Source: Planctomycetota bacterium (lineage in GTDB: Bacteria; Planctomycetota; UBA8742; UBA2392). Taken from it: DNA of 64,000 nt. Positions 8,204 to 17,286 of the stretch are shown here, piece by piece; within the stretch, counting starts at the first letter, position 1, and each line of letters starts with the position of its first letter. The notes beneath the pieces are model-generated. The model ran no database searches, was not told the origin of the DNA, and was given only the letters and a program-made list of their open reading frames with translations. The stretch spans positions 1,517,489-1,581,488 of the forward strand of contig JAOSKM010000001.1 of NCBI GenBank assembly GCA_027493625.1, given 5' to 3'. Position numbers and translations under genes: made by a program.

Positions 8204-10146
8204 CTACCTGGGGTAGGACGCGTCGTTAGGTGGATTGTTGCTGTCGTGGTTGGGCGTTGGGGGAGTTGCATCTTGCGCCGGGTTTCGTTCCTCGGCCCCT
8301 GGATCAAGCGCGTCGCAATTGTTCGGGGTCAGCATCGATGCCCATCCGTACAGGTTGTTTACATTGGTTGAATCTAGGTGCTGGTAGAAGCAGAGAGAGT
8401 GTGTGGTGTATGGCGGACATCCACTCGTGAGCTCAATCTTGATCCAGAGGTTCCGTTTAATCTGGAGTGCGCCTATGCCGGGAAACCGCGGTGGCCACGA
8501 CAACCCGGGCTCATCTACAAGAGTTTCCGTTCGGATAACACCGTCACAAGACTTGCTACGAGTAAGCCAGTCTCGGAAGACCCCGCTGGCTGGTATCCTC
8601 TCACACATGTTTGCCCACTTGTTGGGCTCAATTCTGTAGCGCGTTTCAAAGTCCGGCGGCGGACTATCCGTGAACTCCCACCATTTTAGCGAGCAGTCAC
8701 GTCCGGACTCGCCCGGCTCCAACCTGCGGTATCGATAGTCAACGTCGATCAGGAACCGATGCCCCCAGAAGACATTCTCAGCGATGATCGTCTCAATGGG
8801 CCGTGGGCGAATCGCGACAATCTCGCAACAGCACCCATCCGGAACCGACTCAACTCCCGGAGGAAGTCGCGCTGGATCCGTGCCTGGCGGTAAATAGTGA
8901 CCTCGGGCCCTGCCGTCCGGTGGAAGATTGCCTGATGCGATCTCCTCCTTGCCGAGCTTCGTGTCGGCGAAGTCTTCCGGCTTCATGCAGGTGACCCGCC
9001 AAAAGAGGTCGAAATAACCGACGATACGCACTTTGATAACGTACTTGTGCTTGTACTCCCCACCGGGGCAGGCAGTCGGGATCAAATTGAACCGAAGGTG
9101 GGACGAGTTCGCACCAGCGTTCGGTTTCCTCGAACCTGGCGAACCCACACCAGTGCTCCCAGACCTCCACACAAGGCGCTTCGCAGTCGAATTCGCCACG
9201 CAAGCGCGTCGGAATGTCGGGCATCGACTTGCCGTCCTTGTCCTTCACTGGTTTGCCGTCTTTGCCCTTCATGACACCCCCGTTCCCGCATGACATCATC
9301 TTCAACGCACTTGCAGGCGCCGAGCCAGGCTTTCAGCATCGCGTGCTCCCGGTCCGTGATCGGGTTTCCGGACTCGATTTTTCGAACCACCGGGTTCCAA
9401 CTATCAGCGTCCATTCCGATGCGATCCGGCATATATCGGTCGCTGGCATCCTGCGCATCGGCGTCGCAGGTGTAGGGAGGCGCGGCATCGTCCGAACACG
9501 CAAAGTCTTCAAGAACCACGACGTCACAAGCGAATGGTTTGCGGGTCCGGATTAGAAGGTGATCACCGCACTTGATTGTTTCTGGACTTCCGGCCTTCAG
9601 CCCCTCAAGTACCGTGTTTCCATCGACATCTGTGACTTCCGCCGCCGCCGGAGCACGCGGAGATTCGCCTGGCTTTGAGCCCAGAGTTACCGGGGCAACC
9701 TGACCCTCCAAAACACGGCCAATCCCTGGGACTCTCACGTCGGTCAGATAGCCAAACTCGGGCGACCGGAAGCGGGGCTGGAGGGACATGGCGAGCTGGT
9801 GTGCTCTCGGCGCTCCGACCTCTCCAGTGCTCAGTTGGATGAACTGGCGCTCAGGAGTGGAAACGGGAATTCGTGTCTCGCTCAGTGCCAGCGTTTGGAG
9901 TCTGCTGATTGTTTCCGGATTTATGGCAGGCCAAGGTTTAATCAGCTGCGATTGTTCGATTGCGGCAACGACCTCCGGACTTGTTCTTGTCTCAAAGACC
10001 AAGGGCATCACCGTGCCACTGCCGCGCATAAGGTGGTCTGCCGACACGATTTCGACTCGATCCGAGATCTCGGCCATTACTTCGCGGCGGACTGTTTCAA
10101 GGGCCGCTTGCAGGTCGTCGCTGGATTGGAGTTCCTCGTCGGGCAT
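8204..10146 (-). CDS. Hypothetical protein interrupted by two single-base frameshifts
   Basis: Three overlapping frames together read as one protein. The first runs from ATG 10146 through KAWLGACKCVEDDVM; the second carries VMKGKDGKPVKDKDGKSMPD and EVWEHWCGFARFEETERWC; the third carries YKHKYVIKVRIVGYFDLFW to the stop at 8204. Removing one base from the five-base homopolymer at 9277-9281 and one from the four-base run at 9065-9068 gives a continuous 646-residue frame. The cysteine-rich C-terminal part and Pro/Asn-rich end are distinctive, but I do not recognise the family. The start lies two bases after the stop of the small upstream gene, so they are probably co-transcribed. Annotation pipelines would see two or three separate genes. 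Confidence 0.5.
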
Positions 10147-10148
10147 GG

Positions 10149-10322
10149 CTACCCCAGGATTCTGCCGATCCCCGGCTGTTTGTACGTCTTGAGGGTCGCT
10201 TGGTTGGCGGATTGACGGATTGTTGGCCTAAAGGCTTTGCCTGCGGCGACATTGCGTGCGCCTTCCTTCACCGGCGCGGGTGTTGATGCCGCTTTGCCTC
10301 CGCAACCACAGTCGCTTTTCAT
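10149..10322 (-). CDS. Small cysteine/lysine-containing peptide (57 aa)
   Basis: 57 residues from ATG 10322 with AGGGAA upstream. The N-terminus is MKSDCGCGGKAAST, followed by a basic, disordered segment ending QPGIGRILG. It lies between the capsid-like gene and the frameshifted hypothetical gene with two-base spacing to the latter, so it is likely part of one operon. The CGCGG motif could bind metal, and the short tail with RILG could be a docking peptide; both are guesses. Longer starts are less likely because they lack a ribosome site. Confidence 0.5.
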   Translation of the reverse strand: MKSDCGCGGKAASTPAPVKEGARNVAAGKAFRPTIRQSANQATLKTYKQPGIGRILG

Positions 10323-10363
10323 GGTTTTTCCCTGTGCCTTCGCGGGCAATGCAAGCATTGCCT

Positions 10364-11323
10364 CTACAGTGGCGTGATGTCAGCGAGGCGGCTGACGGCG
10401 CCCGCGCTGCCGTATGCGATACCCATCGGCCACAATACAGCCGCCGTGGCCGTACTGTTCAGTGTAGCTGGGTCACCCGGCGTGATAGGAAGAACCCGCT
10501 TGATGAACATGTCGTAGCGGCGGACCTGTGGAATGATCAGCGTCAGTCCATGCCCGGGCGTGTGGTGCCCGTTATCGCCCATCACCATGAAGTAAACGTT
10601 TTCTTCGCCTTCAGGGCCGGGTTGCATGGAGTCGTTGATGTAAAACGGCACGCCATGAATGCTCGGCCACAACGCTTTGCGCGTGCCCATACGTGGGTCT
10701 GGTACATCGATTTCCACGTACTGTTCGTCTAGGCCGGCATCCCGCCGCAATTTCAGGTATCGCTTGACGGAACCCGTACGCGCCATCACGGCGTTGGGAT
10801 AGCCCTCGTTGTCCACCACCTTGAAGAACGCCTCGTCGAACTGGTCCAAGGTCGGTACTCCGCCGACGGTCACCGTCATCGGCGCGGGAACCAGGCTGCG
10901 CAACCCGTCGAATTCCCCGGGGTTGCCGGCCACGCCGCCTTCGAGCAGCCGGAGACCCTCCATCAGACAACGGCGGCAGGCTTTAGCGAACTGGACTTCG
11001 TCTACGTCGTTCAGCGTGGTCGTGTAGATGGCCAGCGCACTCTCGCAGCTTTGGTACAACGTGGAAGGCAGCCCGAACGAGAATTTTCGCTGCTCCCAGC
11101 TGTTGAAGCTTTGGTCAGTGTAGGGTGCGCAATCACCTATGGGGACGGCCGGAGCAATCGGCCCGCCGGTGGGATCATCAAGGCTGTTGAAAAGTAGGCT
11201 CTGCCCATCAACGTAGCGGACCGGCAGAGTTAACGCGAACTGCAACTTGTCGGGGTAGTTCTCAAGCAGCCACTTGGCTATGCGTTGTTCGGCAAGTGCT
11301 TGAGCGAACGAACCTAAAGACAT
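10364..11323 (-). CDS. Possible HK97-fold major-capsid-like or encapsulin-like protein
   Basis: 319 residues from ATG 11323. The layout resembles HK97-type phage coat proteins: a helical N-terminus, then FDGLRSLV, a DQFDEAFFKVVDNEGYPNAV segment, VKRYLKLRRDAGLDEQYVEI, GVPFYINDSM and a C-terminal P-domain-like part with MVMGDN and LIIPQVRR. No portal, protease, terminase or tail gene is near, and the neighbours are a 57-residue peptide and unknown proteins. It could be a domesticated capsid or the remnant of a phage. The fold call comes from pattern resemblance only and is not certain. Confidence 0.45.
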   Translation of the reverse strand: MSLGSFAQALAEQRIAKWLLENYPDKLQFALTLPVRYVDGQSLLFNSLDDPTGGPIAPAVPIGDCAPYTDQSFNSWEQRKFSFGLPSTLYQSCESALAIYTTTLNDVDEVQFAKACRRCLMEGLRLLEGGVAGNPGEFDGLRSLVPAPMTVTVGGVPTLDQFDEAFFKVVDNEGYPNAVMARTGSVKRYLKLRRDAGLDEQYVEIDVPDPRMGTRKALWPSIHGVPFYINDSMQPGPEGEENVYFMVMGDNGHHTPGHGLTLIIPQVRRYDMFIKRVLPITPGDPATLNSTATAAVLWPMGIAYGSAGAVSRLADITPL

Positions 11324-11501
11324 GAGATGCCCCCTGGAGAGTGATCTTTACCGCCAAAGGGTCCCCCCGGTTATCGCACGTCAAATACGTTTTCGCGAAT
11401 ATTTGCTGACAGTCCTGTCGCTAGTAATGCCGGCTCACGATTCTGGTTCAATGGGCCATGCCGCGAAAGCCAGGCGGACAGCGCCTCCCGCCTTTGTGGC
11501 A

Positions 11502-12041
11502 CTATTCTTCCGGCCAGAATTGGATGCCGCGGTCGGCGGGCGGCGGGAACTCGCCCAGCAGCGACTCGCGCACGTGGGGCGGCATGATCTCGATTTCGGC
11601 CACGCGGTTGAGCGGCACCCACTCGAGCCCCTTCACGCCCTGGGCGCCCGGGTCGGGCTGGAACTCGCCCAGCTGCTCGAAGGGCTTGTCGGCGTCCTCG
11701 GGCCTCAGCTCGCACAAGAACAGCAGCCCCAGCACGTGATGGTTCGAAGGCATGTTGACCGAACGGCGCTGGTGGCGCTCGGCGATGAACTCGCGCAGGT
11801 ACAACGGCCGGCGCACCTGCACTTCAAGGCCCGTTTCCTCGCGCACTTCGCGGGCGCAGGCCTGCTCCAGCGTTTCGCCGTGCTCCAGCAGGCCGCCGGG
11901 CAGGAAGTACCAGACGCGGCCGGGATCCTCGGCGCGGATCAGCAGCACGCGGCCGCGATGCAGAATGATCGCGCGCGTGGTGACCAGCGGCTTGGGGCTT
12001 TTTCTTCTCTTGGGCCATGGCGGTCTGTTACCCGTTTTCAA
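11502..12041 (-). CDS. Nudix hydrolase
   Basis: 179 residues. The Nudix box is complete: GLLEHGETLEQACAREV followed by REETGLEV, which supplies the Mg-binding REEx(2)G core. The fold begins at TTRAIILHRGRVLLI. Nudix enzymes hydrolyse nucleoside diphosphates linked to another moiety; the substrate cannot be read from sequence. It overlaps the upstream lipoprotein gene by 14 bases, so the two are probably co-transcribed. The basic N-terminal extension (about 18 residues) makes the exact start uncertain. Confidence 0.85.
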   Translation of the reverse strand: MKTGNRPPWPKRRKSPKPLVTTRAIILHRGRVLLIRAEDPGRVWYFLPGGLLEHGETLEQACAREVREETGLEVQVRRPLYLREFIAERHQRRSVNMPSNHHVLGLLFLCELRPEDADKPFEQLGEFQPDPGAQGVKGLEWVPLNRVAEIEIMPPHVRESLLGEFPPPADRGIQFWPEE

Positions 12042-12492
12042 TCAGCGACGCCAGCTTCCGCGTCACGGCCGTTCCCGCGTTGCTGATGGCGTTGGGAATG
12101 CGGTCGTGCACCCAGGTGCTGCCGGAGTAACCGACGGCGTGAAAGCGCCAGGTGGTGTCCACGCCGCGCCGCCGGATGTGAACGGTGACGCGGCAATCGG
12201 CCTCTTCACCCCAGGCGCCGCCGGGCGCGACGCTGGTGATCTCCAGCAGGATGTCCAGGTCGGCTTCGTGCTCAGCCGCGTTGCGGATGCCGCGGGCGTC
12301 GAGGTCGCCGGCCACGTAAGACTGAATCTGCAGGGCGTACTGCTCGTTCTCCGGCTCGCAGGCCGAGCGCACATGCACGGTTTCGTTACGGCCGATCACC
12401 AGCCCCGGCGGCTCGATTTCACCGGCCCAGGGCCGCTGCGAAGCGCAGCCGGCGACGGTCAGCAGCAGCAAGCTCAGCAGCCGGGTCAGCAT
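12028..12492 (-). CDS. Hypothetical lipoprotein
   Basis: 154 residues. The signal peptide is MLTRLLSLLLLTVAGC, with lipobox VAGC and acylation at Cys16, so the mature protein should be membrane-anchored in the envelope. The rest is a small alpha/beta domain (LDILLEITSVAPGG, CRVTVHIRRRG, TWRFHAVGYSG), similar in style to short lipoproteins with a DUF4136/DUF4410-like fold, but no family is certain. It lies four bases after the esterase gene and overlaps the Nudix gene. Confidence 0.65.
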   Translation of the reverse strand: MLTRLLSLLLLTVAGCASQRPWAGEIEPPGLVIGRNETVHVRSACEPENEQYALQIQSYVAGDLDARGIRNAAEHEADLDILLEITSVAPGGAWGEEADCRVTVHIRRRGVDTTWRFHAVGYSGSTWVHDRIPNAISNAGTAVTRKLASLIENG

Positions 12493-12496
12493 GGGG

Positions 12497-13363
12497 TTAC
12501 TCGTGCGCCCTTTCAGTCAGCCAGTCCATCAGGTACGGGTCTTCCACGGTACCGTGGCCGGTGTCGTTCTGCACGCGCCACTCGTGGCTGAGGTTGTGAT
12601 CGAGCATCACCTCGTGCAGGTGGGTCACGTGGCTGAACAGGCCCAGCGGGTCATCCTCGCCGACCGTGAGCAGCAGCTCGAAGCCCGGCGGGCCGTCCAT
12701 GGCGCGGATCAGGCTGAAGGGTGCCCATTGGTCGTACTGCTCGCGGGTGTTGAACTCGGTCTTGACCTGGTAGCGGTACTGCTGCAGGAAGCCGTCGCCG
12801 TACTTTTCTTCATACGCCTGCTTCTGTTCCGGCGTGTCCCAGGGCGTGGTGTCGAATACGAAGGGGCTGGCGGCCGCTACGGCTTTGAACATCTGCGGGT
12901 TGCGCAGCGCCACCATCAGCGCGCTGAGGCCCCCCATGGAGTGTCCGAAGGCGACGGTCACGTCGTTGGCGCGGTACTTTTTGCGCACCTCGGGCAGCAC
13001 GTGGTCGCGCAGCAGCAGTTCGTAGGTGCGCATGATCGGCCGGAAGGTGCCCGCGCTGGGGCTGACCACGATGAAGGGCTGCAGTTCGTTGCGCCGCACG
13101 CGTTTGTTCACGATCTCGCCGATGCGCCCCTGGCGGCCCCAGCCGTACTCATTTTCGCCGCCGCCATGGAACCAGACGAGTACCGGGTAGGTGCGCTCGG
13201 GCTCTGACTCATAGCCGTCGGGCAGCCAGACCTGGTAATCGAGCGTCATGTTGAATTCACTGGCGCTGGCGCCTTCGTGTTTCAGGTCAGGGCTGAGCGG
13301 CAGCCGGCAGCCGGCCGGCAGCAAGGCCAGCAGCAGCAGCGGAATCAAACGGCGGTAAGTCAC
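12497..13363 (-). CDS. Esterase-D-like alpha/beta hydrolase, lipoprotein
   Basis: 288 residues from GTG 13363. The signal peptide ends in a lipobox-like LLPAGC (Cys19). The alpha/beta hydrolase core shows LVWFHGGGENEYGW (oxyanion side), the nucleophile elbow GHSMGG, an Asp in VGEDDPLG and the catalytic His in DTGHGTVE. This triad and the substrate-side layout match the esterase D/feruloyl-esterase-like family, which cleaves acyl esters, often on plant polysaccharides or siderophores. It heads the minus-strand set esterase-lipoprotein-Nudix. Enzyme class is firm; substrate is unknown. Confidence 0.8.
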   Translation of the reverse strand: MTYRRLIPLLLLALLPAGCRLPLSPDLKHEGASASEFNMTLDYQVWLPDGYESEPERTYPVLVWFHGGGENEYGWGRQGRIGEIVNKRVRRNELQPFIVVSPSAGTFRPIMRTYELLLRDHVLPEVRKKYRANDVTVAFGHSMGGLSALMVALRNPQMFKAVAAASPFVFDTTPWDTPEQKQAYEEKYGDGFLQQYRYQVKTEFNTREQYDQWAPFSLIRAMDGPPGFELLLTVGEDDPLGLFSHVTHLHEVMLDHNLSHEWRVQNDTGHGTVEDPYLMDWLTERAHE

Positions 13364-13426
13364 GTTGTGCTATCTCCTGGGTCGAAGTTGCATGGTAAAC
13401 ATTTCGGCCAGTCTGCGGAGCATGCA

Positions 13427-14296
13427 ATGCACGTAGTTGTATCCGGCGGAACGGGTTTCATCGGAAAGCACCTCGTCAAACACCTGCTGGGGCGCGGGCA
13501 TTCCGTCAGCGTGATTTCACGCAGCCCGCAGCAGGTGGCCGGCATGTTCGACGGGAAGGCGGCCGGCTGCACGCTGGAGACGCTGCCCGCGGCGTTCGAC
13601 GGCGTGATCAACCTGGCAGGGGCCACGCTGGACAAGCGCTGGACGGCCGCCCGCAAACGCGAGATCGTGGACAGCCGCGTGGAACTGACCCGCGCGCTCA
13701 GCGAAGCAGCCGCGTCGCGCGGGGCGCGCGCTTTCGTTTCGGGCTCGGCGATCGGCTACTACGGTGAGCGCGGCGACCAGCCCTGCACGGAAGATACAGC
13801 CCCGGGCAGCGACTTCCTGGCCGAGGTGTGCGTGAAGTGGGAACAGGCCGCCATGCGCGATGACCTGCGTGTGGCGCTGATCCGCACCGGCCTGGTCGCG
13901 CACCGCAGCGGCGGCGCGCTGGCCGTGATGCTGCCGCTGTTCAAGTGGCTGCTGGGCGGGCGGCTTGGCAGCGGTCGGCAGTACTGGTCGTGGATTCACG
14001 TGGACGACATCGTGGCGCTGTTCACCTTCGCGCTGGAGAACGAAGTAAGCGGCCCGTTGAACGGCGCGGCGCCCAACCCGGTCACCAACCGCGAGTTCAC
14101 CCGCGCACTGGCCAGGGCGGTGCATCGGCCGGTGTCGCTGCCGGTGCCGGAGTTCGCGTTGAGGCTGCTGTACGGCGAAATGGCCGACATGCTGCTGCAC
14201 GGGCAGAAAGTGCTGCCCGAGCGCACCCAGAGCCTGGGGTTCCAGTTCAAGTACACAGAGCTGGACAAAGCCCTGCACGCCGCGCTGTACGAGTAG
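13427..14296 (+). CDS. TIGR01777-family NAD(P)-dependent epimerase
   Basis: 289 residues from ATG 13427, with GCGGAG upstream. The Rossmann motif is VVSGGTGFIGKHLV. Family-specific stretches follow: INLAGATLDKRW, SGSAIGYYGERGDQ, WEQAA, RTGLVAHRSGGALAVML, LGSGRQYWSWIHVDDI and LNGAAPNPVTNREF. These fit the TIGR01777 (YfcH/SulA-like) subgroup of extended short-chain dehydrogenases, whose physiological substrate is not established. It stands alone on the plus strand next to the tRNA-Leu attachment site and belongs to the host flank. A hairpin (GGCCCGACAA-TC-TTGTCGGGCC, 14323-14344) follows. Confidence 0.88.
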   Translation: MHVVVSGGTGFIGKHLVKHLLGRGHSVSVISRSPQQVAGMFDGKAAGCTLETLPAAFDGVINLAGATLDKRWTAARKREIVDSRVELTRALSEAAASRGARAFVSGSAIGYYGERGDQPCTEDTAPGSDFLAEVCVKWEQAAMRDDLRVALIRTGLVAHRSGGALAVMLPLFKWLLGGRLGSGRQYWSWIHVDDIVALFTFALENEVSGPLNGAAPNPVTNREFTRALARAVHRPVSLPVPEFALRLLYGEMADMLLHGQKVLPERTQSLGFQFKYTELDKALHAALYE

Positions 14297-14370
14297 AGGA
14301 GCATGGCCGGTGGACTTCGGGTGGGCCCGACAATCTTGTCGGGCCGGCGAAGCGCAGCGCAGCCGAGCTT

Positions 14371-14412
14371 GTCGCGCCAAGGCGGCGCGACCGCCGACAG
14401 GATTGTCGGCGC
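14371..14412. repeat. 42-base dispersed repeat, copy 1
   Basis: GTCGCGCC...GGCGCGACCGCCGACAGGATTGTCGGCGCC. A closely similar copy is at 61570-61613. It contains an internal GTCGCGCC/GGCGCGAC stem followed by a GACA...TGTC stem, so it can fold as an RNA hairpin after the epimerase gene. Confidence 0.6.
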
Positions 14413-14426
14413 CTCCCAACAGTTTC

Positions 14427-14483
14427 TGGTGGCCGAGGCGGGACTCGAACCCGCACGAGGGAAACCCCTCAAGGGATTTTAAG
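14427..14483 (-). pseudogene. Displaced 3' half of tRNA-Leu(UAA) (left attachment end)
   Basis: On the minus strand this reads as the 3' part of a tRNA-Leu from the anticodon loop (CTTAAAA) through a variable arm, T-arm (GCGGGTTCGAGTCCCGC) and acceptor 3' strand CTCGGCC to an encoded CCA. The 5' half is missing here; it lies 13 kb away at 27597-27627. The variable arm (GAGGG/CCCTC) and T-arm would make a perfect tRNA with that 5' half, so this is the original host 3' half displaced by integration of the island. Confidence 0.88.
14472..14483. other. Left attachment core (attL)
   Basis: AGGGATTTTAAG, identical to 27585-27596. It covers the anticodon loop and 3' anticodon stem of tRNA-Leu. Crossover anywhere in these 12 bases keeps both the tRNA and the integrase frame. 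Confidence 0.8.
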
Positions 14484-14676
14484 ACCCATGGGGGCTGGCC
14501 GGGGAACGCCTATGGTAAGCGGCTCGGCGGGTGATGGTGAAACGCGCTTGGCGGAATGCTTGCTTAATACGGCCGCTCCTGATCCCGACCTTGCCGAGCT
14601 TGTGGACGCCTGGCCGACGCTGCCAGCGCCTCTGCGGGCTGCTGTGCTGGCCATGATCCGGGCGGGCAGGGGCTGA
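14484..14676 (+). pseudogene. Detached 3' end of the integrase gene
   Basis: This frame continues without a break from antisense tRNA-Leu sequence into a peptide ending DPDLAELVDAW, LPAPLRAAVLAMIRAGRG and a stop at 14674-14676. It is in exactly the same phase, relative to the 12-base core, as the integrase gene at the other end. In a circularised island the integrase would therefore read through the core into these 64 codons, giving a 558-residue protein. The acidic/Leu-rich helix resembles the non-catalytic tail of some planctomycete integrases (remembered resemblance). In the integrated state it has no obvious start site and is probably silent. Confidence 0.65.
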
Positions 14677-14730
14677 GCTGACTGCAACACACATGTTGCG
14701 CGTGTCCCACATCACCCTCACAATTTCTCC

Positions 14731-15021
14731 ATGGAGTGGAAAACCGCATCCACCGCAGTTAGCGAAAGCCGGTACCGGCTGGCCCGGGATTGCCGTCACG
14801 TTCTCCACGGGCTGCTGCGTCACCAACGCGAGCTGGACTGTTCGGGCGCCGTGTCCGACGCCCTGCGCTTGCTAGAGCCGATCGTCGCCCAACTCCAGCG
14901 CCTCTACGAAACCGAATGCAACGCTGTCGCCGGACTGCCCGAAGCGATCAACGACTACCTGCGCCGAGTGCTCGCCCCGACACGGGCAGGTTTCGCCCTG
15001 GCGCTGGTGGTGGCGCCCTGA
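14731..15021 (+). CDS. Hypothetical protein (96 aa)
   Basis: 96 residues from ATG 14731. Mostly helical (YRLARDCRHVLHGLLRHQRE, ALRLLEPIVAQLQRLYETEC), with no signal peptide, membrane segment or known motif. It is the first complete gene inside the left end of the island and is followed closely by another hypothetical gene. No strong ribosome site is seen, so confidence is moderate. Function unknown. Confidence 0.45.
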   Translation: MEWKTASTAVSESRYRLARDCRHVLHGLLRHQRELDCSGAVSDALRLLEPIVAQLQRLYETECNAVAGLPEAINDYLRRVLAPTRAGFALALVVAP

Positions 15022-15041
15022 AGGAGGCCATAGAGGCGCTG

Positions 15042-15521
15042 GTGACGTGGGAGCTGCCGGACCTCAGCGCCTTTGGTATTCCACCGGAATCGCAGGGCCT
15101 GGTGAGGTGGCATAGGCATGCCGCCGAACGATTACGAGCGGCGCTGACACCTGAGGCCTCCGGGTGCCAGCGCGGCGGAGTGGCGGCGCCGCTCGATCCG
15201 GCTACCGAGTGGCGCGTGGAGCTTGAGCGCGTCGAGCCGCCCGATCTGCCGCAGGTGTCGCTGGTTGTCGGTGGCAAGCGCTTCGAGGTTGCCCTTTCGC
15301 CGCGCGAAAAAGAAGTGATGAACGCCTGGGCCGCCCGGCAGCGCGCAAAGTGCGATCGCTACGTCCCGGGCCGGATACGAGACAAGTTTCTGCGACGAGG
15401 CATCGAGATTGGCACTGCAACGTGCCCGGATGGATGCCGTAGAGGCTACGATTGCCCGCAACCGCTGCTGCTACGGCTTGCTACAGTCGAGACGCCGCAT
15501 CCCCGCGCAGCTGCTTCGTAA
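15042..15521 (+). CDS. Hypothetical protein (159 aa)
   Basis: About 159 residues if GTG 15042 is the start; an AAGGAGG sequence lies at 15021-15027, rather far upstream, so a non-standard start nearer 15030 is possible. The clearest part is the middle: PQVSLVVGGKRFEVALSPRE followed by KEVMNAWAARQRAKCDR and RIRDKFLRRGI. The second part resembles a small helix-turn-helix or winged segment, and the Arg/Lys content suggests DNA or RNA binding. I do not recognise the family. Confidence 0.45.
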   Translation: MTWELPDLSAFGIPPESQGLVRWHRHAAERLRAALTPEASGCQRGGVAAPLDPATEWRVELERVEPPDLPQVSLVVGGKRFEVALSPREKEVMNAWAARQRAKCDRYVPGRIRDKFLRRGIEIGTATCPDGCRRGYDCPQPLLLRLATVETPHPRAAAS

Positions 15522-15621
15522 AGCCCGCCGCGCCTGTAGCATGTTTCCTGCTACCACTTCGCTACAGCAAAACGGCCCTGGCGGCGACTTCCGCGGTGTA
15601 GAGTCCCCGTGGAGGTAACAT

Positions 15622-15852
15622 ATGCAAGCGACGACTGAACAACCCAAGCCCGCCGCCCTGGTGCTCACCACGGACGAGCTCGCCACCGCCCTGCGCATCT
15701 CCCCCGCGATGGTGTTCAAGCTTAAGGCCGCAGGAAAGTTGCCCGCGCCCGTGAGGCTCGGCCGCGGACTTCGTTGGCGCCGCGCCGAGGTCGAGGCCTG
15801 GCTGGAGGCCGGCTGCCCCGCCCTCGAAAGCTGGGAGGCGCAGCGCGCGTGA
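15622..15852 (+). CDS. AlpA/excisionase-type helix-turn-helix protein
   Basis: 76 residues from ATG 15622 with a strong GGAGG site. The motif TTDELATALRISPAMVFKLK followed by AAGKLPAPVRLGRGLRW and RAEVEAWLEAG is the classic HTH_17/AlpA form of small MerR-like regulators and excisionases. In integrative elements such proteins control excision or switch on the replication operon. The stop overlaps the GTG start of the next gene (GTGA at 15849-15852), so the two are translationally coupled; it probably heads the operon. Confidence 0.82.
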   Translation: MQATTEQPKPAALVLTTDELATALRISPAMVFKLKAAGKLPAPVRLGRGLRWRRAEVEAWLEAGCPALESWEAQRA

Positions 15853-17286
15853 ACGCCCGCCTATCCAACCCCACCGCCCGGAGTTTCCTGGGCTGGCTGC
15901 ACCGAATGGAGAGCGCGCCGATTGGCGTCGGCGCGCTCGACTTCTTCTTCCCCGCCGCCACAGCGAGGCTTTGCATGACCGCAACTGTATCCCGCCGCTC
16001 ATCTTCGCGCAAAGGGAAAAAATTCCGCACAACTCGGCCTGACGGTCGGCCAGGGCAAGAGCAGGCCGCAGGGCCGATTCGTCAACCTGAGCGACTGGAC
16101 ACCGACCGCATTGGCCCGCGAGCTGATGAAGCTCGATGGACTGGAGGCGTGGTGGACGCTGCACAAGTGGCGCGACAGCCGCAGGTCCGCCACCGGGTGG
16201 CTGAGCGCCGCCGGCGTCATCCTCGACGTGGACAACCAGGGCCACGCTACTCTGAGCGACGAACAGCGGCAGCGCTTGACGGCCGCAGCTGAGGCGGGGC
16301 GGTTGCCGGGCAACCTCTTCCACCTCACGCCGGCAGGGGCGCGAGTCGTCTGGATGTTGGACGCCGCGGTGGAGAACGCCGACACCTGGCGCAACCTTTA
16401 CGCGGCTTGCGCGGCGGATCTTCGCGAGGCACTGAAAGCAGCCGGGCTGAATGAGCTGCAGGTGGACACCAGCGCCAGCGATCTTGCGCGGATGTTCTTC
16501 ACTCCAAACTGCCAGGCGAAGGGCTGCACACGTCGGGCAGAAGTCGTTGTCCTGCACCCCGAACTTCTGCCGTCGACGGGGCGGACCCATGAAGCCCGGA
16601 AGCCCGGAAGCTCTGAAGCACATGAAACCCGTGCAAGTAGTCTGCGCGCTGCTGAAAATTTCCGCACCGCGAATTTTGGCGCCGAGCAGCTGCGCGCAAT
16701 CGGCGAGGCTGTGCAGGAGACAATCCCATCAACGCCGGGACGCCGCAATCGCCAAGTGTTCCCGCTCGCCCGACGGCTGAAGGCCATCGCCGGCGAGACG
16801 CGCCTCGCCGATCTTCGCCCGTTTGTGCAGGCCTGGCATGAAGCCGGAGTCGCGGCCGGAGTGTTCGGCGCCCGGGAAGACTCGCAGACGGCCGCCGAAA
16901 CCTGGTCTGAGTTCATCTACTGCTGGGCCAGGGTGAAGGTGCCTGCGGGGGAGCCGGGGGAGACGTTCACGCGGGCTCTACAAGCCGCCCAAGCCTGCAC
17001 GCCCGAGGAAGTCCGCGGCGCCTGCGGCATGGTCGGACTCGACAGCGAGGACCACCTCAAGATCGCCGCGCTGTGCCGCGAACTGTCCATCATTCACGCT
17101 GGCGCTGCTTTCCCACTCCCGTGCCGGCTGGCTGCCAAAGCGGCTGGGTGCAGCCCGCAAAAGGCCTGGCGCGCGCTGCAGGCTTTCGCCGAGGTCGGCC
17201 TGCTGGCCCAACACGAACGCGGCAGCGATCGAAAAGCCGACAAGCTTGCCGCTACCTTTGTTTGGAAGGGGGACGAGTTGCTGTGA
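15849..17286 (+). CDS. Primase/polymerase-like replication protein, frameshifted near N-terminus
   Basis: The GTG at 15849 overlaps the previous stop (GTGA). The frame reads ARSFLGWLHRMESAPIG and then is lost; removing one A from the six-A run at 16017-16022 joins it to GKSRPQGRFVNLSDWTP and the long downstream frame, giving 478 residues. The middle part (GNLFHLTPAGARVVWMLD, LQVDTSASDLARMFFTPN, then a paired-Cys segment near CQAKGCTRRAEVV) resembles the archaeo-eukaryotic-type bifunctional primase/polymerase domain found in phage and plasmid replication proteins. The C-terminus carries a winged-helix-like part (CSPQKAWRALQAFAEVGLL). If the shift is real, translation from TTG 16111 could still give 391 residues. 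Confidence 0.6.

Noticed and set aside
14427..14483. A second intact tRNA-Leu at the left end
   Set aside because: Only the 3' half is present; upstream of the anticodon loop (14484 onward) the sequence does not form a D-arm or acceptor 5' strand.
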